From Rufibacter roseolus (GTDB lineage: Bacteria > Bacteroidota > Bacteroidia > Cytophagales > Hymenobacteraceae), in NCBI RefSeq assembly GCF_017916365.1, contig NZ_JAFMSU010000002.1:434001-498000 (forward strand): a DNA stretch of 64,000 bases, given 5' to 3'. Shown in pieces: positions 37,028-45,300 of this stretch. The first letter of the stretch is position 1, and the number at the start of each line of letters is the position of its first letter. The notes beneath the pieces were generated by a model. It did not search any database, was not told the DNA's origin, and was given only the letters and a program-made list of their open reading frames with translations. The position numbers were made by a program, and so were the translations under genes.

Positions 37028-37720
37028 TTAATGAAATTTATCGAAATATTCCTGTAACGTCATTTTATGTTGGTCAAACTTTTCGGTTAAAATCTCCAAT
37101 GCCGTAATTCTGTCTAACCTAAAATATCTAAATCCATTTCTTAGATGACACCATGCTATTAGCAACCAATTTTCTGTGGTGCTAATTAGGGCAAAAGGCT
37201 CAATGGTGCGATGGGTTGTTTTATTTTGTTCATTGGTATAGTCTATTCTAACCAAATAAAAATTGGTTAGAGCATATTGTAGTTGTGAAATATTATCACT
37301 GTTTCTTTCTCTGTTTAAATTTTGCTCAAAACGGGTACGTTCAGCGAGTAAGTTGACTTTGTCTTTTTCTGTCTGCCTTAAAACTGCTTTTATTTTGTCT
37401 ATTGCTTCAGTGTAATCCCTGATGAAAGACGTGTCTTTGTTCTTCAGCACTAACTGTTCGGCAAGGATCAAAGCATTGGCCTGGCTTTCAGAAAACATGA
37501 CAGGCGGGATTTTATATCCTTCCATTAAGGAATACCCCTTACCGTCTTCTGTCAGGATAGGAACACCTGCTTGTTCTAATGCCCTGATGTCTCGGTATAT
37601 TGTCCTGATGCTAACGTTGAATTTGCCTGCCAGGCTTGCCGCTGTCGTCAGGCGTTTCGTTTGCAGTTGTGTCAAAATTGCAGTCAGCCGTGAAAGTCGC
37701 TTTGTATCGTTATCGTTCAT
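37028..37720 (-). CDS. WYL-domain transcriptional regulator (YafY-type)
   Basis: 230 residues: N-terminal helix-turn-helix of the HTH_11 type (LTTAASLAGKFNVSIRTIYRDIRALEQAGVPI, about 24-56) and a C-terminal WYL domain (about 140-210, with ENWLLIAWCHLRNGFRYFRLDRI). These regulators bind small or nucleotide ligands and are often found with phage-defence or stress genes. It begins a three-gene unit with RidA and YdeI; a degenerate attC-like site lies upstream and a good one after YdeI, so all three may travel as one cassette. Confidence 0.9.
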   Translation of the reverse strand: MNDNDTKRLSRLTAILTQLQTKRLTTAASLAGKFNVSIRTIYRDIRALEQAGVPILTEDGKGYSLMEGYKIPPVMFSESQANALILAEQLVLKNKDTSFIRDYTEAIDKIKAVLRQTEKDKVNLLAERTRFEQNLNRERNSDNISQLQYALTNFYLVRIDYTNEQNKTTHRTIEPFALISTTENWLLIAWCHLRNGFRYFRLDRITALEILTEKFDQHKMTLQEYFDKFH

Positions 37721-37766
37721 TTATTTGTCTGACTGTTAATGTTTGTAGAGTGTTTGGTGGTATTAC

Positions 37767-37820
37767 GCCTCACGTACTGGGCTATGCGGTGGCGAAGCTA
37801 CCGTATAGGTGTGGTTATTT
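37767..37820 (-). repeat. Degenerate attC-like site 2 of array 1
   Basis: CACGTACTGGGCTATGCGGTGGCGAAGCT...GTATAGGTGTGG matches the inner part of the site at 57649-57716 (ACGTACTGGGCTAAACGGCGTGCGAAGCT...GTTTAGGTGTTG), but the outer GYYYAAC/GTTRRRY ends are eroded. It lies exactly where a site is expected, after the 3' end of the 303-aa gene. Confidence 0.45.
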
Positions 37821-37829
37821 GCTGGGCTT

Positions 37830-38741
37830 TTACCGTCTGGATTGTTCATGGACAATTGGAGTAAATGAAAGTCCTTTCAGTTTCTGCTTTTCAATTAAAT
37901 TTTTGATTCTCTTAGAGACGACTTGAAGTCTTGCTGCACTTCCGCCACTACCAAAATACTCGTTGGTTTGAACAATTTCATAATCTGGGTTGAAAAGGGA
38001 TTTATTAAAAAGATAACCGCCAATTTGGGGATGATGAAACTTAACTCGTCCGCAACATTTTAGATTTGTGTCTATGTTGCACTCCTCTTCATTATCTGTT
38101 TTGCAGGTTACTGTTTTTGTGTTGTAATCATCAAAACCTCTATCCAAAATTGTGTCTATATGCAATTGGAAGATTGACTCAACTTCGCTGTTTTTCTTAT
38201 GCAGTAGGGGCTTGGAAAATGCGATGCCTTTTACCTTTTCGTTTTCTAAAAATTGTTTAGTTTCTGGCCTTACGAATATTGCCTCAAACTCCCAGTGTAA
38301 GCCCCAAAACTGATTCTTGGTTTGTTTTGGTTCTGCTTTCAGCCTATAAGGTGCGTTTTGAATCTTTCCAATGCCACAAACCCCACAATATGCGTCTAAA
38401 TCAAAAGTGGCCTTTAAGTAACCAAAATCACCTTCGGGTTGAGGATACTGGTATTCTCCTGTGTTTATGACAAACCAGTCTGCATTTTCAATGTCTGCTT
38501 TTTCATAGACTGTTCCTACTTGTGAAATTATTCCATAACTGTCAACCGCCTCTTTCAAGTCTTCGAAACCTGTCGTGTCTTCATACAAGTAAAACTCAAT
38601 CAAGTATTTGAAACTTGGAATTACGCAATGAAGGTCCTCTTTATATTTGTATTCACAAGAGTATCTATCTAGAGTACGTTTGATTGGTCCGATTACATTT
38701 GTGTGGCTGTCATATACCAAGTATCTATGTTGAATCCTCAT
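37830..38741 (-). CDS. Hypothetical cassette protein, Cys-rich (303 aa)
   Basis: Not recognised. 303 residues, no signal peptide or membrane helix. It has CGVCG near residue 118 and CKTDNEEEC ... LKCCGRVKFHHPQIGG near residues 220-245, a pattern that could bind zinc. The N-terminal third is rich in aromatic and acidic residues. Cassette position between two attC-like sites suggests mobile cargo, possibly an immunity or sensing protein, but there is no family evidence. Confidence 0.6.
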   Translation of the reverse strand: MRIQHRYLVYDSHTNVIGPIKRTLDRYSCEYKYKEDLHCVIPSFKYLIEFYLYEDTTGFEDLKEAVDSYGIISQVGTVYEKADIENADWFVINTGEYQYPQPEGDFGYLKATFDLDAYCGVCGIGKIQNAPYRLKAEPKQTKNQFWGLHWEFEAIFVRPETKQFLENEKVKGIAFSKPLLHKKNSEVESIFQLHIDTILDRGFDDYNTKTVTCKTDNEEECNIDTNLKCCGRVKFHHPQIGGYLFNKSLFNPDYEIVQTNEYFGSGGSAARLQVVSKRIKNLIEKQKLKGLSFTPIVHEQSRR

Positions 38742-38761
38742 ATTTTGTTATTTAGCCTTGC

Positions 38762-38830
38762 ACATAACGGTCTCGTGCATGAGGCGTGCGAGGCCGTCGG
38801 CCGTAGCATGGCTTATGCACAATGTTGGGC
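38762..38830 (-). repeat. attC-like site 3 of array 1
   Basis: The right end GTTGGGC (38824-38830) is canonical; the left end ACATAAC is imperfect. The inner arms TCGTGCATgag and cTTATGCACAA pair, around GAGGCCGTCGGCCG. It follows the 3' end of the 123-aa gene by 5 bp. Confidence 0.7.
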
Positions 38831-38834
38831 TACG

Positions 38835-39206
38835 TTATTCATCTTTTTTATTAGAATCATCTGACGCTGTTTTGCCATAAGCGTCTATAAGTTTTCTGCA
38901 AGTCCTGAGGATGTCCGCTTTGTAAGTTAAGTTTACTTCGTCGAACTCATTTTCAAATTCTATCAACTTTTCGATATTCCATTGAAGGCGCTCCGTTCCA
39001 ATCGGTAATTCATCTACATTCAAGTCATAGTCTCTAAAGATTGAGACATCTATATCATTAGCCTCTTTGTAAGGTTCAAGCCAGCCTATTATCTGGTTCA
39101 TTTTATAAACCCCAAGAGGTATGGCTACTTGATTGGAAATAATGGCTCTAGCATTTGACACCATTTTGTTTATGAACCTCTGCCTTTCCTTTTCTTCTAG
39201 AGTCAT
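38835..39206 (-). CDS. Hypothetical cassette protein, DUF2489-like
   Basis: 123 residues, helical. NARAIISNQVAIPLGVYKMNQIIGWLEP followed by DVSIFRDYDLNVDELPIGTERLQWNIEKLIEFENEFD resembles the DUF2489 pattern, a family of small proteins suspected to be immunity factors. The assignment is by impression. It is flanked on both sides by attC-like sites, so it is a single-gene cassette. Confidence 0.6.
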   Translation of the reverse strand: MTLEEKERQRFINKMVSNARAIISNQVAIPLGVYKMNQIIGWLEPYKEANDIDVSIFRDYDLNVDELPIGTERLQWNIEKLIEFENEFDEVNLTYKADILRTCRKLIDAYGKTASDDSNKKDE

Positions 39207-39229
39207 TGAATTTTATATATTTTAATGAA

Positions 39230-39296
39230 GCCCAACGGACTCGTATAAAAGACGGCGAGGCCGTCGGCCGAAGCTGACTTTTATACAATGTTGGGC
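39230..39296 (-). repeat. attC-like site 4 of array 1
   Basis: Fully complementary ends GCCCAAC (39230-39236) and GTTGGGC (39290-39296); inner arms CGTATAAAAG/CTTTTATACAA pair; central GAGGCCGTCGGCCG. At 67 bp it is the best-formed site in this array. Confidence 0.8.
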
Positions 39297-39307
39297 AAAG
39301 TAGTTCT

Positions 39308-39763
39308 TTAACCGTCTATTAAAACTGCTTGAGGTTCAACTCCGCTAAATTCTACTGTGAATTGGTGGTTTTCATCATGTTCCGTGTCGAATGATAAATC
39401 CCATTTCAAAGGTTTCTTATCCTGGTTGGGGATTGTTAAGGCGACCAACTGAAATTCGCTGTCGAAGTTTTTTATTGTGAAGTCTTCTTTCCAATTCCTG
39501 AACTCGTCTTCGATTAGTGGCTTGAACTTTATCACCAAGTCGCTGTAGTTTTCCTGAATCCAATTATAAAACTCTTTTTGTTTTTGGTCGGGGCCGTCCT
39601 CGTTAGCGGTGATAAAATACTCAATTTCTTTTCCAGTCGGTTTGAAAATTCCTTTTCCTTCAAAGTAGCTTTTCCCTTCGACCTTCATTTTCCTAAACCT
39701 TAGATTTCCGAAAAAGTCGTCCTGAATTATTACTGGCTTTTTGAAGATGTCGAATAATCCCAT
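39308..39763 (-). CDS. Hypothetical cassette protein (151 aa), first in array 1
   Basis: Not recognised. 151 residues, mixed alpha/beta, opening MGLFDIFKKPVIIQDDFFGNLRF and containing ANEDGPDQKQKEFYNWIQENYSDL. This wording recurs in small Bacteroidota proteins of unknown function found in accessory regions. It begins 20 bp after the attI-like leader, the position of the first cassette, which in integrons is the best expressed one. Confidence 0.6.
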   Translation of the reverse strand: MGLFDIFKKPVIIQDDFFGNLRFRKMKVEGKSYFEGKGIFKPTGKEIEYFITANEDGPDQKQKEFYNWIQENYSDLVIKFKPLIEDEFRNWKEDFTIKNFDSEFQLVALTIPNQDKKPLKWDLSFDTEHDENHQFTVEFSGVEPQAVLIDG

Positions 39764-39782
39764 TTTTTATATTTTCTATTTT

Positions 39783-39906
39783 GCCCAACTACTGTATATA
39801 AGGAGCTGTTCCGGTTATTGACACCTTGAACAGAGCCAAACTTCCGTTTATCTGACCAACGGTGGTCAAATAAACGGAACTGCTCCCCCGAATGTAATAT
39901 ATATCC
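39783..39906 (-). other. attI-like array leader A
   Basis: Read on the minus strand it ends GTTGGGC (39789-39783), the core at which a first cassette joins an integron attI. It contains a hairpin TTCCGTTTAT/ATAAACGGAA (39842-39851 with 39870-39879) around a second dyad TGACCA/TGGTCA, and a TACATTCG box near the outer end that could be a promoter. It is collinear with leader B at 59348-59470. Confidence 0.6.
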
Positions 39907-39924
39907 CTCTCATTGTATTTTCTA

Positions 39925-39958
39925 TTTAGCGGCTATTTTCTCAAAAGCAGCCACTAAA
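39925..39958 (-). other. Diverged copy of the oxidase terminator
   Basis: A 10-bp arm pair with one mismatch (39925-39934 with 39949-39958) occupies the position that the oxidase terminator has in the 59.5-kb copy. Confidence 0.5.
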
Positions 39959-39967
39959 CAGACAGCC

Positions 39968-40060
39968 TTACCTTATTGCCTCATACAACACCTCTATTAG
40001 GCGCTTCGCATCTCTGCCGGTGCAGCCGGGGATTTGTTTGCGGTAGCTGGTGTCAAGGCG
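39968..40060 (-). pseudogene. 3'-end remnant of an FAD/Fe-S oxidase gene
   Basis: The minus strand reads ...TSYRKQI-P-GCTGRDAKRLIEVLYEAIR-stop, against the end of the intact oxidase at 59534: TSCRHQIHDGTGRDAKHPIEVLYEALR-stop. 39978-40052 aligns without gaps to 59544-59618, about 62 of 75 bases identical. Nothing upstream (beyond 40060) resembles the rest of the gene, so it is a truncated duplicate, not a gene. Confidence 0.8.
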
Positions 40061-40150
40061 GCAAGAAAGACGTTGGCGTGTTGATGGCAGATGGTAGAAG
40101 TCTTAATGGAATTGTGGCTTTTAAAAACCGAAAACTCGTATTAACCATAT

Positions 40151-40210
40151 AAGCAAAGTAGTGCTTCAGGGTTTAGTACTGGGGGGTAGTCAGTATTAGT
40201 TACTAAACTG
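40151..40210 (+). repeat. 60-bp direct repeat, copy 1
   Basis: AAGCAAAGTAGTGCTTCAGG and the following 40 bases reappear with few changes at 46628-46686. Both copies are in gene-free stretches. The rest of 40061-40562 shows only AT-rich leader sequence before the kinase gene. Confidence 0.7.
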
Positions 40211-40562
40211 GGCCTAAACTTCCTGATTCTACTCAATTGTGGAATAAAAATCAGTAAATACGCCTTGGATTTCCTGTTTCGTATATAGTAAGTTAAAGAG
40301 CCGGCGCTCTTTCATTCTTATTAGGCCTTTCTGAAAGTAACTGCTTGTTTTATGGCTATTATAAATGGTACTTCCGTTATACTGTATCCTTCAGCCGGAT
40401 ACTTAATTCACAGTTATTCTGTAGAATATATTATTTCTTAGGTCTTTTTAGTCTTTTCAGGCTTCTTGGGTGAACAGATGGCTAGTCAACTCAATAACGC
40501 TTTCTGCTTCTGGCTTAACTGCTGGTGCTCTTTTATAGCTTAGGCTTCTTTTATTTACTTCT

Positions 40563-43500
40563 ATGCATTCCACCCCAGATTTTTCTTTGAACCTGCCCCA
40601 GGTTTTTGAAGCCCTGCCTGACTGCTACCTGGTATTATCCGCAGACTTTGTTATCCAAGGCGTGACGGAAAGCTATCTTACATCAACCTTCACGAGCAGA
40701 GAACAGTTAGTGGGTAACTCTTTTTTTGAGGTATTTACGGGCCAAGAGGGTCAGCAGGAAGCGGCAATTCTCCGGCACCTGAAGCAATCTTTTGATAGGG
40801 TTCTGAAAACGAAAAAGCCAGATAGCATGCCGGTGCAGCACTTTAACTTAAAAGATCCGGAGAGGCCCAACCTTAAGCTGGAACGGTACTGGAAATCTTT
40901 AAACACCCCGGTACTGGATGGCAAGGGCGAGGTGCTTTACATTTTACATAGGGTAGAAGATGTTACAAAAATTGTTCGGCAAAGCCATAAACTGGAAAAC
41001 CTGACCAGGCAGGAAGAAGACACCAAAGCAATTGCTAACGAAAGTCAATTGTTGTGGTACATTGAGCAAGAGAAAGTTAAACGGGCTTACGAAAAACTGG
41101 AAGAGGAACACCGTAGGTTTAAGGAAGCCCAGGCTCTGGGGCACATCGGCAGCTTTGAGCGAAATTATAGTGAAGAAACCCTTAATTGTTCTGATGAATT
41201 TTACCGTATCCACGGTTTAGAACCTCAGAGTGAGGAAATAACAACTGATAAAATATTAGCCTTTTCGCATCCGGAAGAACGGGAGATTTTGCGGGAACGC
41301 ATTTGGCAGGCACAAATCTTTCTTGAACCTTTAGAATTAACCCACCGGATAATCTGGCGCAATGGCACCATTCGTTACGTTCACCGGCGGGCCGTTTTAA
41401 CCCCAGATGCGCAAGGAAAGCCGCTGAAAGTCTACGGAACCATTCAGGATATTACGAGCCAGGTGATGGCTCAGGAAAAAGTCCAGGCCAGTGAAGCCTT
41501 GTTACGGAAAGCCGAAGCAATAGGGCAAACGGGTAGTTATGAAGGAGACTTGACTACCAGGAAATTCCGGTTTTCAGATAACATGTACCAGTTACTTGGC
41601 CTGCAACCTCAAAGCCTTGTCCCGGACCTGGATTTTATTGATTCTATATCCCATCCGGAAGATGTTGCTCAGGTACGGGAAATAATTGGTAAGGCTGTTC
41701 AGTCAAAAAGACCTTACCAATACACGCGCAGAATTTACCGGCCTGATGGTGAAATGCGCTACCTTTTCAGTAATGGAAAGGTAGTTTGTGATGAAGCCGG
41801 CAATGCCATCAAAATAGTAGGAACGGCCCAGGACATCACTGAAAAGAAACGGGCAGAAGAAGAAATAAAAGAAACCAAAGATTTACTGGAAGCCACCTTC
41901 AATGCTTCGGTAAACGGCATAGAAGTTTTCCAGGCGGTGCGAAATGACGCCGGGGAAATAATAGACTTTGAATGGTTACTGGTGAATCATACCACGGAGC
42001 GGTACGCCGGCCGAACGGACTTAAAGGGGCATAAATGGCTTGCCACTTACCCTGAGCTCAGACAAACCAGCATGTTTCACCAATTCAGGAAAGTAGTAGA
42101 AACCGGGCAAGTTCTGGATTATGAGCACTTTGACCAGTATAAAGATTTTGCTGCCTGGTTTCAGACCATGGGGGTGCCGTATAGAGATGGGCTAATTCTT
42201 ACCTGGACAGATATAACCAACCGGAAAAACGCGGAAGCAGAACTAACCCAAAAGGCTGAATTATTGCAAACCATTGTAGATACGGCTTTTGGCGGCATGG
42301 CGCTATTGGCGGCTATACGGGACCAGGAAGGAAAGATTACTGATTTTCGCTACCTTATGGTTAACACGGTACAGGCCAGGTATGCGAATATATCCAGGGA
42401 GAAAATGGTAGGGAACACGGTGCTTGCCTTTTTTCCTTCTATCATAAGTACTGGGGCATGGGAGTGTTTGCTCCGGGTAATGGAAACCGGTGAACCTATT
42501 CAGCAATTGGAAGAATACCATGCCGATGGCGTAGGTGGCTGGTTTGAACAGCATTACGAGAAAATAAACGATGGTATTCTGGTTTGGAACGTGGATGTAA
42601 CTCCCATCAAAAAAGCTGAAATTGAAAGGCGGGAGAGCGAAGAACGGACCTGGAAATTTATTGATTCCCTTCCTCAGATGGCCTGGACCGCGGCTGTAAA
42701 CGGGGGCAGTACCTACTATAACCAAAAAACGTACGATTATACCGGCCTTACCTTTGAGCAGATGAAAGAGTATGGTTGGGAGCAAATCTATCAGGAGACG
42801 GAGCGAGCCAAGGTAGAACAGGAATGGAAAACAGCCATCGCCTCGGGGAAAGAATACCGGAAACAGTCTCTCATGCGCCGTTGGGATGGCGCCTATCGCT
42901 GGCAGTTAGTCATTGCCCAGCCCGTAAAAGACCATGCCGGCAACATTACTTCCTGGGCAGGTACGGTAACCGACATCCACGAAAGGGTTATTGCCGAACA
43001 AGAGTTACAAGAGAACAGGCAGCTGCTCAAAGCTGTCATAGATGCTTCCATCAATGGGATCCAGGCTTTCAGGGCCATACGCGATGAAGAAAACCAGCTG
43101 ATTGATTTTGAGTGGATTCTTACAAACCAGGTAACGGATACCTTCCTGCAGAAAAATGATTTGGTGGGGAAGCGATTAACAGATAAATATCCGGGTACAA
43201 AGCCAGTTGGAATTTTTGATAAGATGAAGCAAGTGAACGAAACTGGAAAAACCGCTCACTTTGAAGTCTGGTATCCCTATGATGCTTTACAGCATTGGTT
43301 TCAGTTTATAGTGGTAAAAATGGGAGATGGAGTAGTTCTCACTTTCCAGGATATAACAGAACGCAAAGAACTGGAAGAGCAACGCCTGCAGTGGGAACTC
43401 CAGAAGCAACAGGAGTTGCTGCATGCCATCTTAGAAACCGAAGAAAGAGAGAAAAAACGGATTGCTGAAAATTTGCATAATGGGTTAGGGCAAGTTCTTT

Positions 43501-44078
43501 TTGCAGTTAAGATGCAATTAGACCTGCTCAACCCAGAGGACTCCGTAAAAAGCGCAGCCCAAACAAAGGCCTTCTGGCAAAGAACAGACCAGCTATTGAC
43601 CAATGCCATTGAACTTACCCAAACCATCTCCCATGAGCTTACCCCAACCGTGCTGAAAACCTTTGGATTATCTGCAGTGCTGGTGGATATATGCAAGCAA
43701 TTAAGTACTAAAAACCTCTTAGTGAAATGCAAGACTGATTTTAAAACAGTTTTAGAAAAACACCTCCAAACTGCTATCTACCGGATTGTTCAGGAGCTGC
43801 TTAATAACATTGTGAAACATGCGCATGCTACCCTTGCCTCTATAACCGTGCTGGAAGAAAAAAGTGGTATTCTCATTATAGCCCAGGACAACGGAAAGGG
43901 GTTTAAGGCAAAGCCACTTCCAGGTAAGGGAATGGGTTTGATAGGTATAGGTGATCGGGTGAAACTACTGAACGGAACGCTAGAAATCCATTCTTCCGGT
44001 CCCGGAACAACCATCACCATTAAATTGCCCCTTAAAAACAACCATCCTGGCGTCCGTAAAACAGAAGTTGTTTTATAA
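40563..44078 (+). CDS. Cytosolic histidine kinase with seven PAS-type domains
   Basis: A 1171-residue sensor kinase with no membrane segment. Successive PAS-type modules can be read from residue ~8 (ALPDCYLVLSADFVIQGV), ~195 (GSFERNYSEETLNCSDEFYRI), ~320, ~440, ~565, ~690 (FIDSLPQMAWTAAVNGG) and ~815, several ending with the PAC signature (GTIQDITSQ, GTAQDITEK, GTVTDIHER). The C-terminus is a HisKA_3/NarX-type core: ETEEREKKRIAENLHNGLGQ with the phospho-His, N box QELLNNIVKHA, G1 DNGKGF and G2 GMGLIGIGDR. It probably senses redox or small ligands and phosphorylates the NarL-type regulator 228 bp downstream. Confidence 0.92.
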   Translation: MHSTPDFSLNLPQVFEALPDCYLVLSADFVIQGVTESYLTSTFTSREQLVGNSFFEVFTGQEGQQEAAILRHLKQSFDRVLKTKKPDSMPVQHFNLKDPERPNLKLERYWKSLNTPVLDGKGEVLYILHRVEDVTKIVRQSHKLENLTRQEEDTKAIANESQLLWYIEQEKVKRAYEKLEEEHRRFKEAQALGHIGSFERNYSEETLNCSDEFYRIHGLEPQSEEITTDKILAFSHPEEREILRERIWQAQIFLEPLELTHRIIWRNGTIRYVHRRAVLTPDAQGKPLKVYGTIQDITSQVMAQEKVQASEALLRKAEAIGQTGSYEGDLTTRKFRFSDNMYQLLGLQPQSLVPDLDFIDSISHPEDVAQVREIIGKAVQSKRPYQYTRRIYRPDGEMRYLFSNGKVVCDEAGNAIKIVGTAQDITEKKRAEEEIKETKDLLEATFNASVNGIEVFQAVRNDAGEIIDFEWLLVNHTTERYAGRTDLKGHKWLATYPELRQTSMFHQFRKVVETGQVLDYEHFDQYKDFAAWFQTMGVPYRDGLILTWTDITNRKNAEAELTQKAELLQTIVDTAFGGMALLAAIRDQEGKITDFRYLMVNTVQARYANISREKMVGNTVLAFFPSIISTGAWECLLRVMETGEPIQQLEEYHADGVGGWFEQHYEKINDGILVWNVDVTPIKKAEIERRESEERTWKFIDSLPQMAWTAAVNGGSTYYNQKTYDYTGLTFEQMKEYGWEQIYQETERAKVEQEWKTAIASGKEYRKQSLMRRWDGAYRWQLVIAQPVKDHAGNITSWAGTVTDIHERVIAEQELQENRQLLKAVIDASINGIQAFRAIRDEENQLIDFEWILTNQVTDTFLQKNDLVGKRLTDKYPGTKPVGIFDKMKQVNETGKTAHFEVWYPYDALQHWFQFIVVKMGDGVVLTFQDITERKELEEQRLQWELQKQQELLHAILETEEREKKRIAENLHNGLGQVLFAVKMQLDLLNPEDSVKSAAQTKAFWQRTDQLLTNAIELTQTISHELTPTVLKTFGLSAVLVDICKQLSTKNLLVKCKTDFKTVLEKHLQTAIYRIVQELLNNIVKHAHATLASITVLEEKSGILIIAQDNGKGFKAKPLPGKGMGLIGIGDRVKLLNGTLEIHSSGPGTTITIKLPLKNNHPGVRKTEVVL

Positions 44079-44306
44079 AATACGTATAAAATAAGAAGAG
44101 GAGGATGTAGCAGCACCGTAAATCATTAAAGGCAGAAGGTGAGTAATGAAAGGTACCTTGATCTTACTTATTTCCATGACCAGGAAAATACCCCGTTTAA
44201 ACGCCTTTTTTCTGCGGGTTCTTTACTGACCGGTTCTTATGCTTTGTTACTACTTGTGCTTTATTACCTGGTACTTTATCCAGGGAAACGCTTCATATAA
44301 TTTGAA

Positions 44307-44963
44307 ATGATAAAAGTAGCTATCGCCGATGATCACGCACTTGTAAGAGAAGGTTTAAAAACCATGCTGAATAATTCTCCGGACGCCGGTATAAACCTGG
44401 TAGACGAAGTAGAATCAGGAACTGATTTGGTGCAGCTTCTTAGCCAGGTAGAGGTAGATGTAGTGCTTATGGATATAAGCATGCCAGATATGGATGGTTT
44501 ACAGGCCACCCGTCAAATCAAGCAGCAGCACCCCTTGGTAAAAGTACTTATTCTCTCCATGCTGGAAGATGAACGGTTTGTAGTGGAAGCCATGCAAGCG
44601 GGAGCAACCGGGTACCTGACCAAAACAGTAAGCCGCAAAGAACTGGTAAGAGCAATTCAAATAACGGCTGGGGGCGAGGTGTATATTGGTACGCACATCT
44701 CCTTAAAGCTACTCGGTAAAATTCCCTTAGAGGATAGTAAAACACCAACGCCCGAGGAAAAATCAGATAGTAATCTTACCAAGCGAGAGTTGGAAGTACT
44801 AAGCCTGATTGCTCAGGGTTTTACCACTACCCAAATGGCGGATAAACTTTTCACCAGCAAACGGACCATAGAAAGTCATCGGCAGCATTTGCTTGAAAAA
44901 ACAAATTCTAAAAATACAGCTTCTCTTATTGCTTACGCAGCCACCCATCATTTACTCAATTAA
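44307..44963 (+). CDS. NarL/FixJ-family response regulator
   Basis: 218 residues: receiver domain (1-125) with Asp pair at DD (9-10), the phospho-acceptor Asp in VVLMDISMPDMDG, Thr/Ser region LILSM and Lys in YLTKTV; then a LuxR-type helix-turn-helix (LTKRELEVLSLIAQGFTTTQMADKLFTSKRTIESHRQHL, about 150-190). HisKA_3 kinases pair with this class of regulator, so the multi-PAS kinase just upstream is the likely partner. Likely targets are the dehydrogenase genes that follow, but no operator can be defined. Confidence 0.92.
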   Translation: MIKVAIADDHALVREGLKTMLNNSPDAGINLVDEVESGTDLVQLLSQVEVDVVLMDISMPDMDGLQATRQIKQQHPLVKVLILSMLEDERFVVEAMQAGATGYLTKTVSRKELVRAIQITAGGEVYIGTHISLKLLGKIPLEDSKTPTPEEKSDSNLTKRELEVLSLIAQGFTTTQMADKLFTSKRTIESHRQHLLEKTNSKNTASLIAYAATHHLLN

Positions 44964-45300
44964 CCAGGCGGGTAATCCTTCCCCCGTATTTCTAATAGGT
45001 TACAATGGTTAAGGTTTGGCTTTACGTATAACCCGTAGTCATCCTGTAAATGCTTATCAATGGAAGCTTATTATAAGTTTACCTGATAGGCCTCTAAGTA
45101 AAAATTCATACTAAAAAGTACCATTTCTGGTGCAAATATCCGTGAATTCCTCCCGGTTTTAAGTGCTTTCTGCCATTCCTCCGTGTTTTCATAGAGCATA
45201 AATCAGTATAACGCTCCCAAATTTCAAGCGTTTTCTTCCTTATCATCTCCACCTTACTGAATGCATTCTTAAATCAACTATCACCTTAACCCATCTACCT
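44964..45300 (+). other. Intergenic leader before the first MDR gene
   Basis: 337 bp, AT-rich; no terminator, repeat or RNA gene recognised. It presumably contains the promoter of the dehydrogenase block. Confidence 0.35.
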
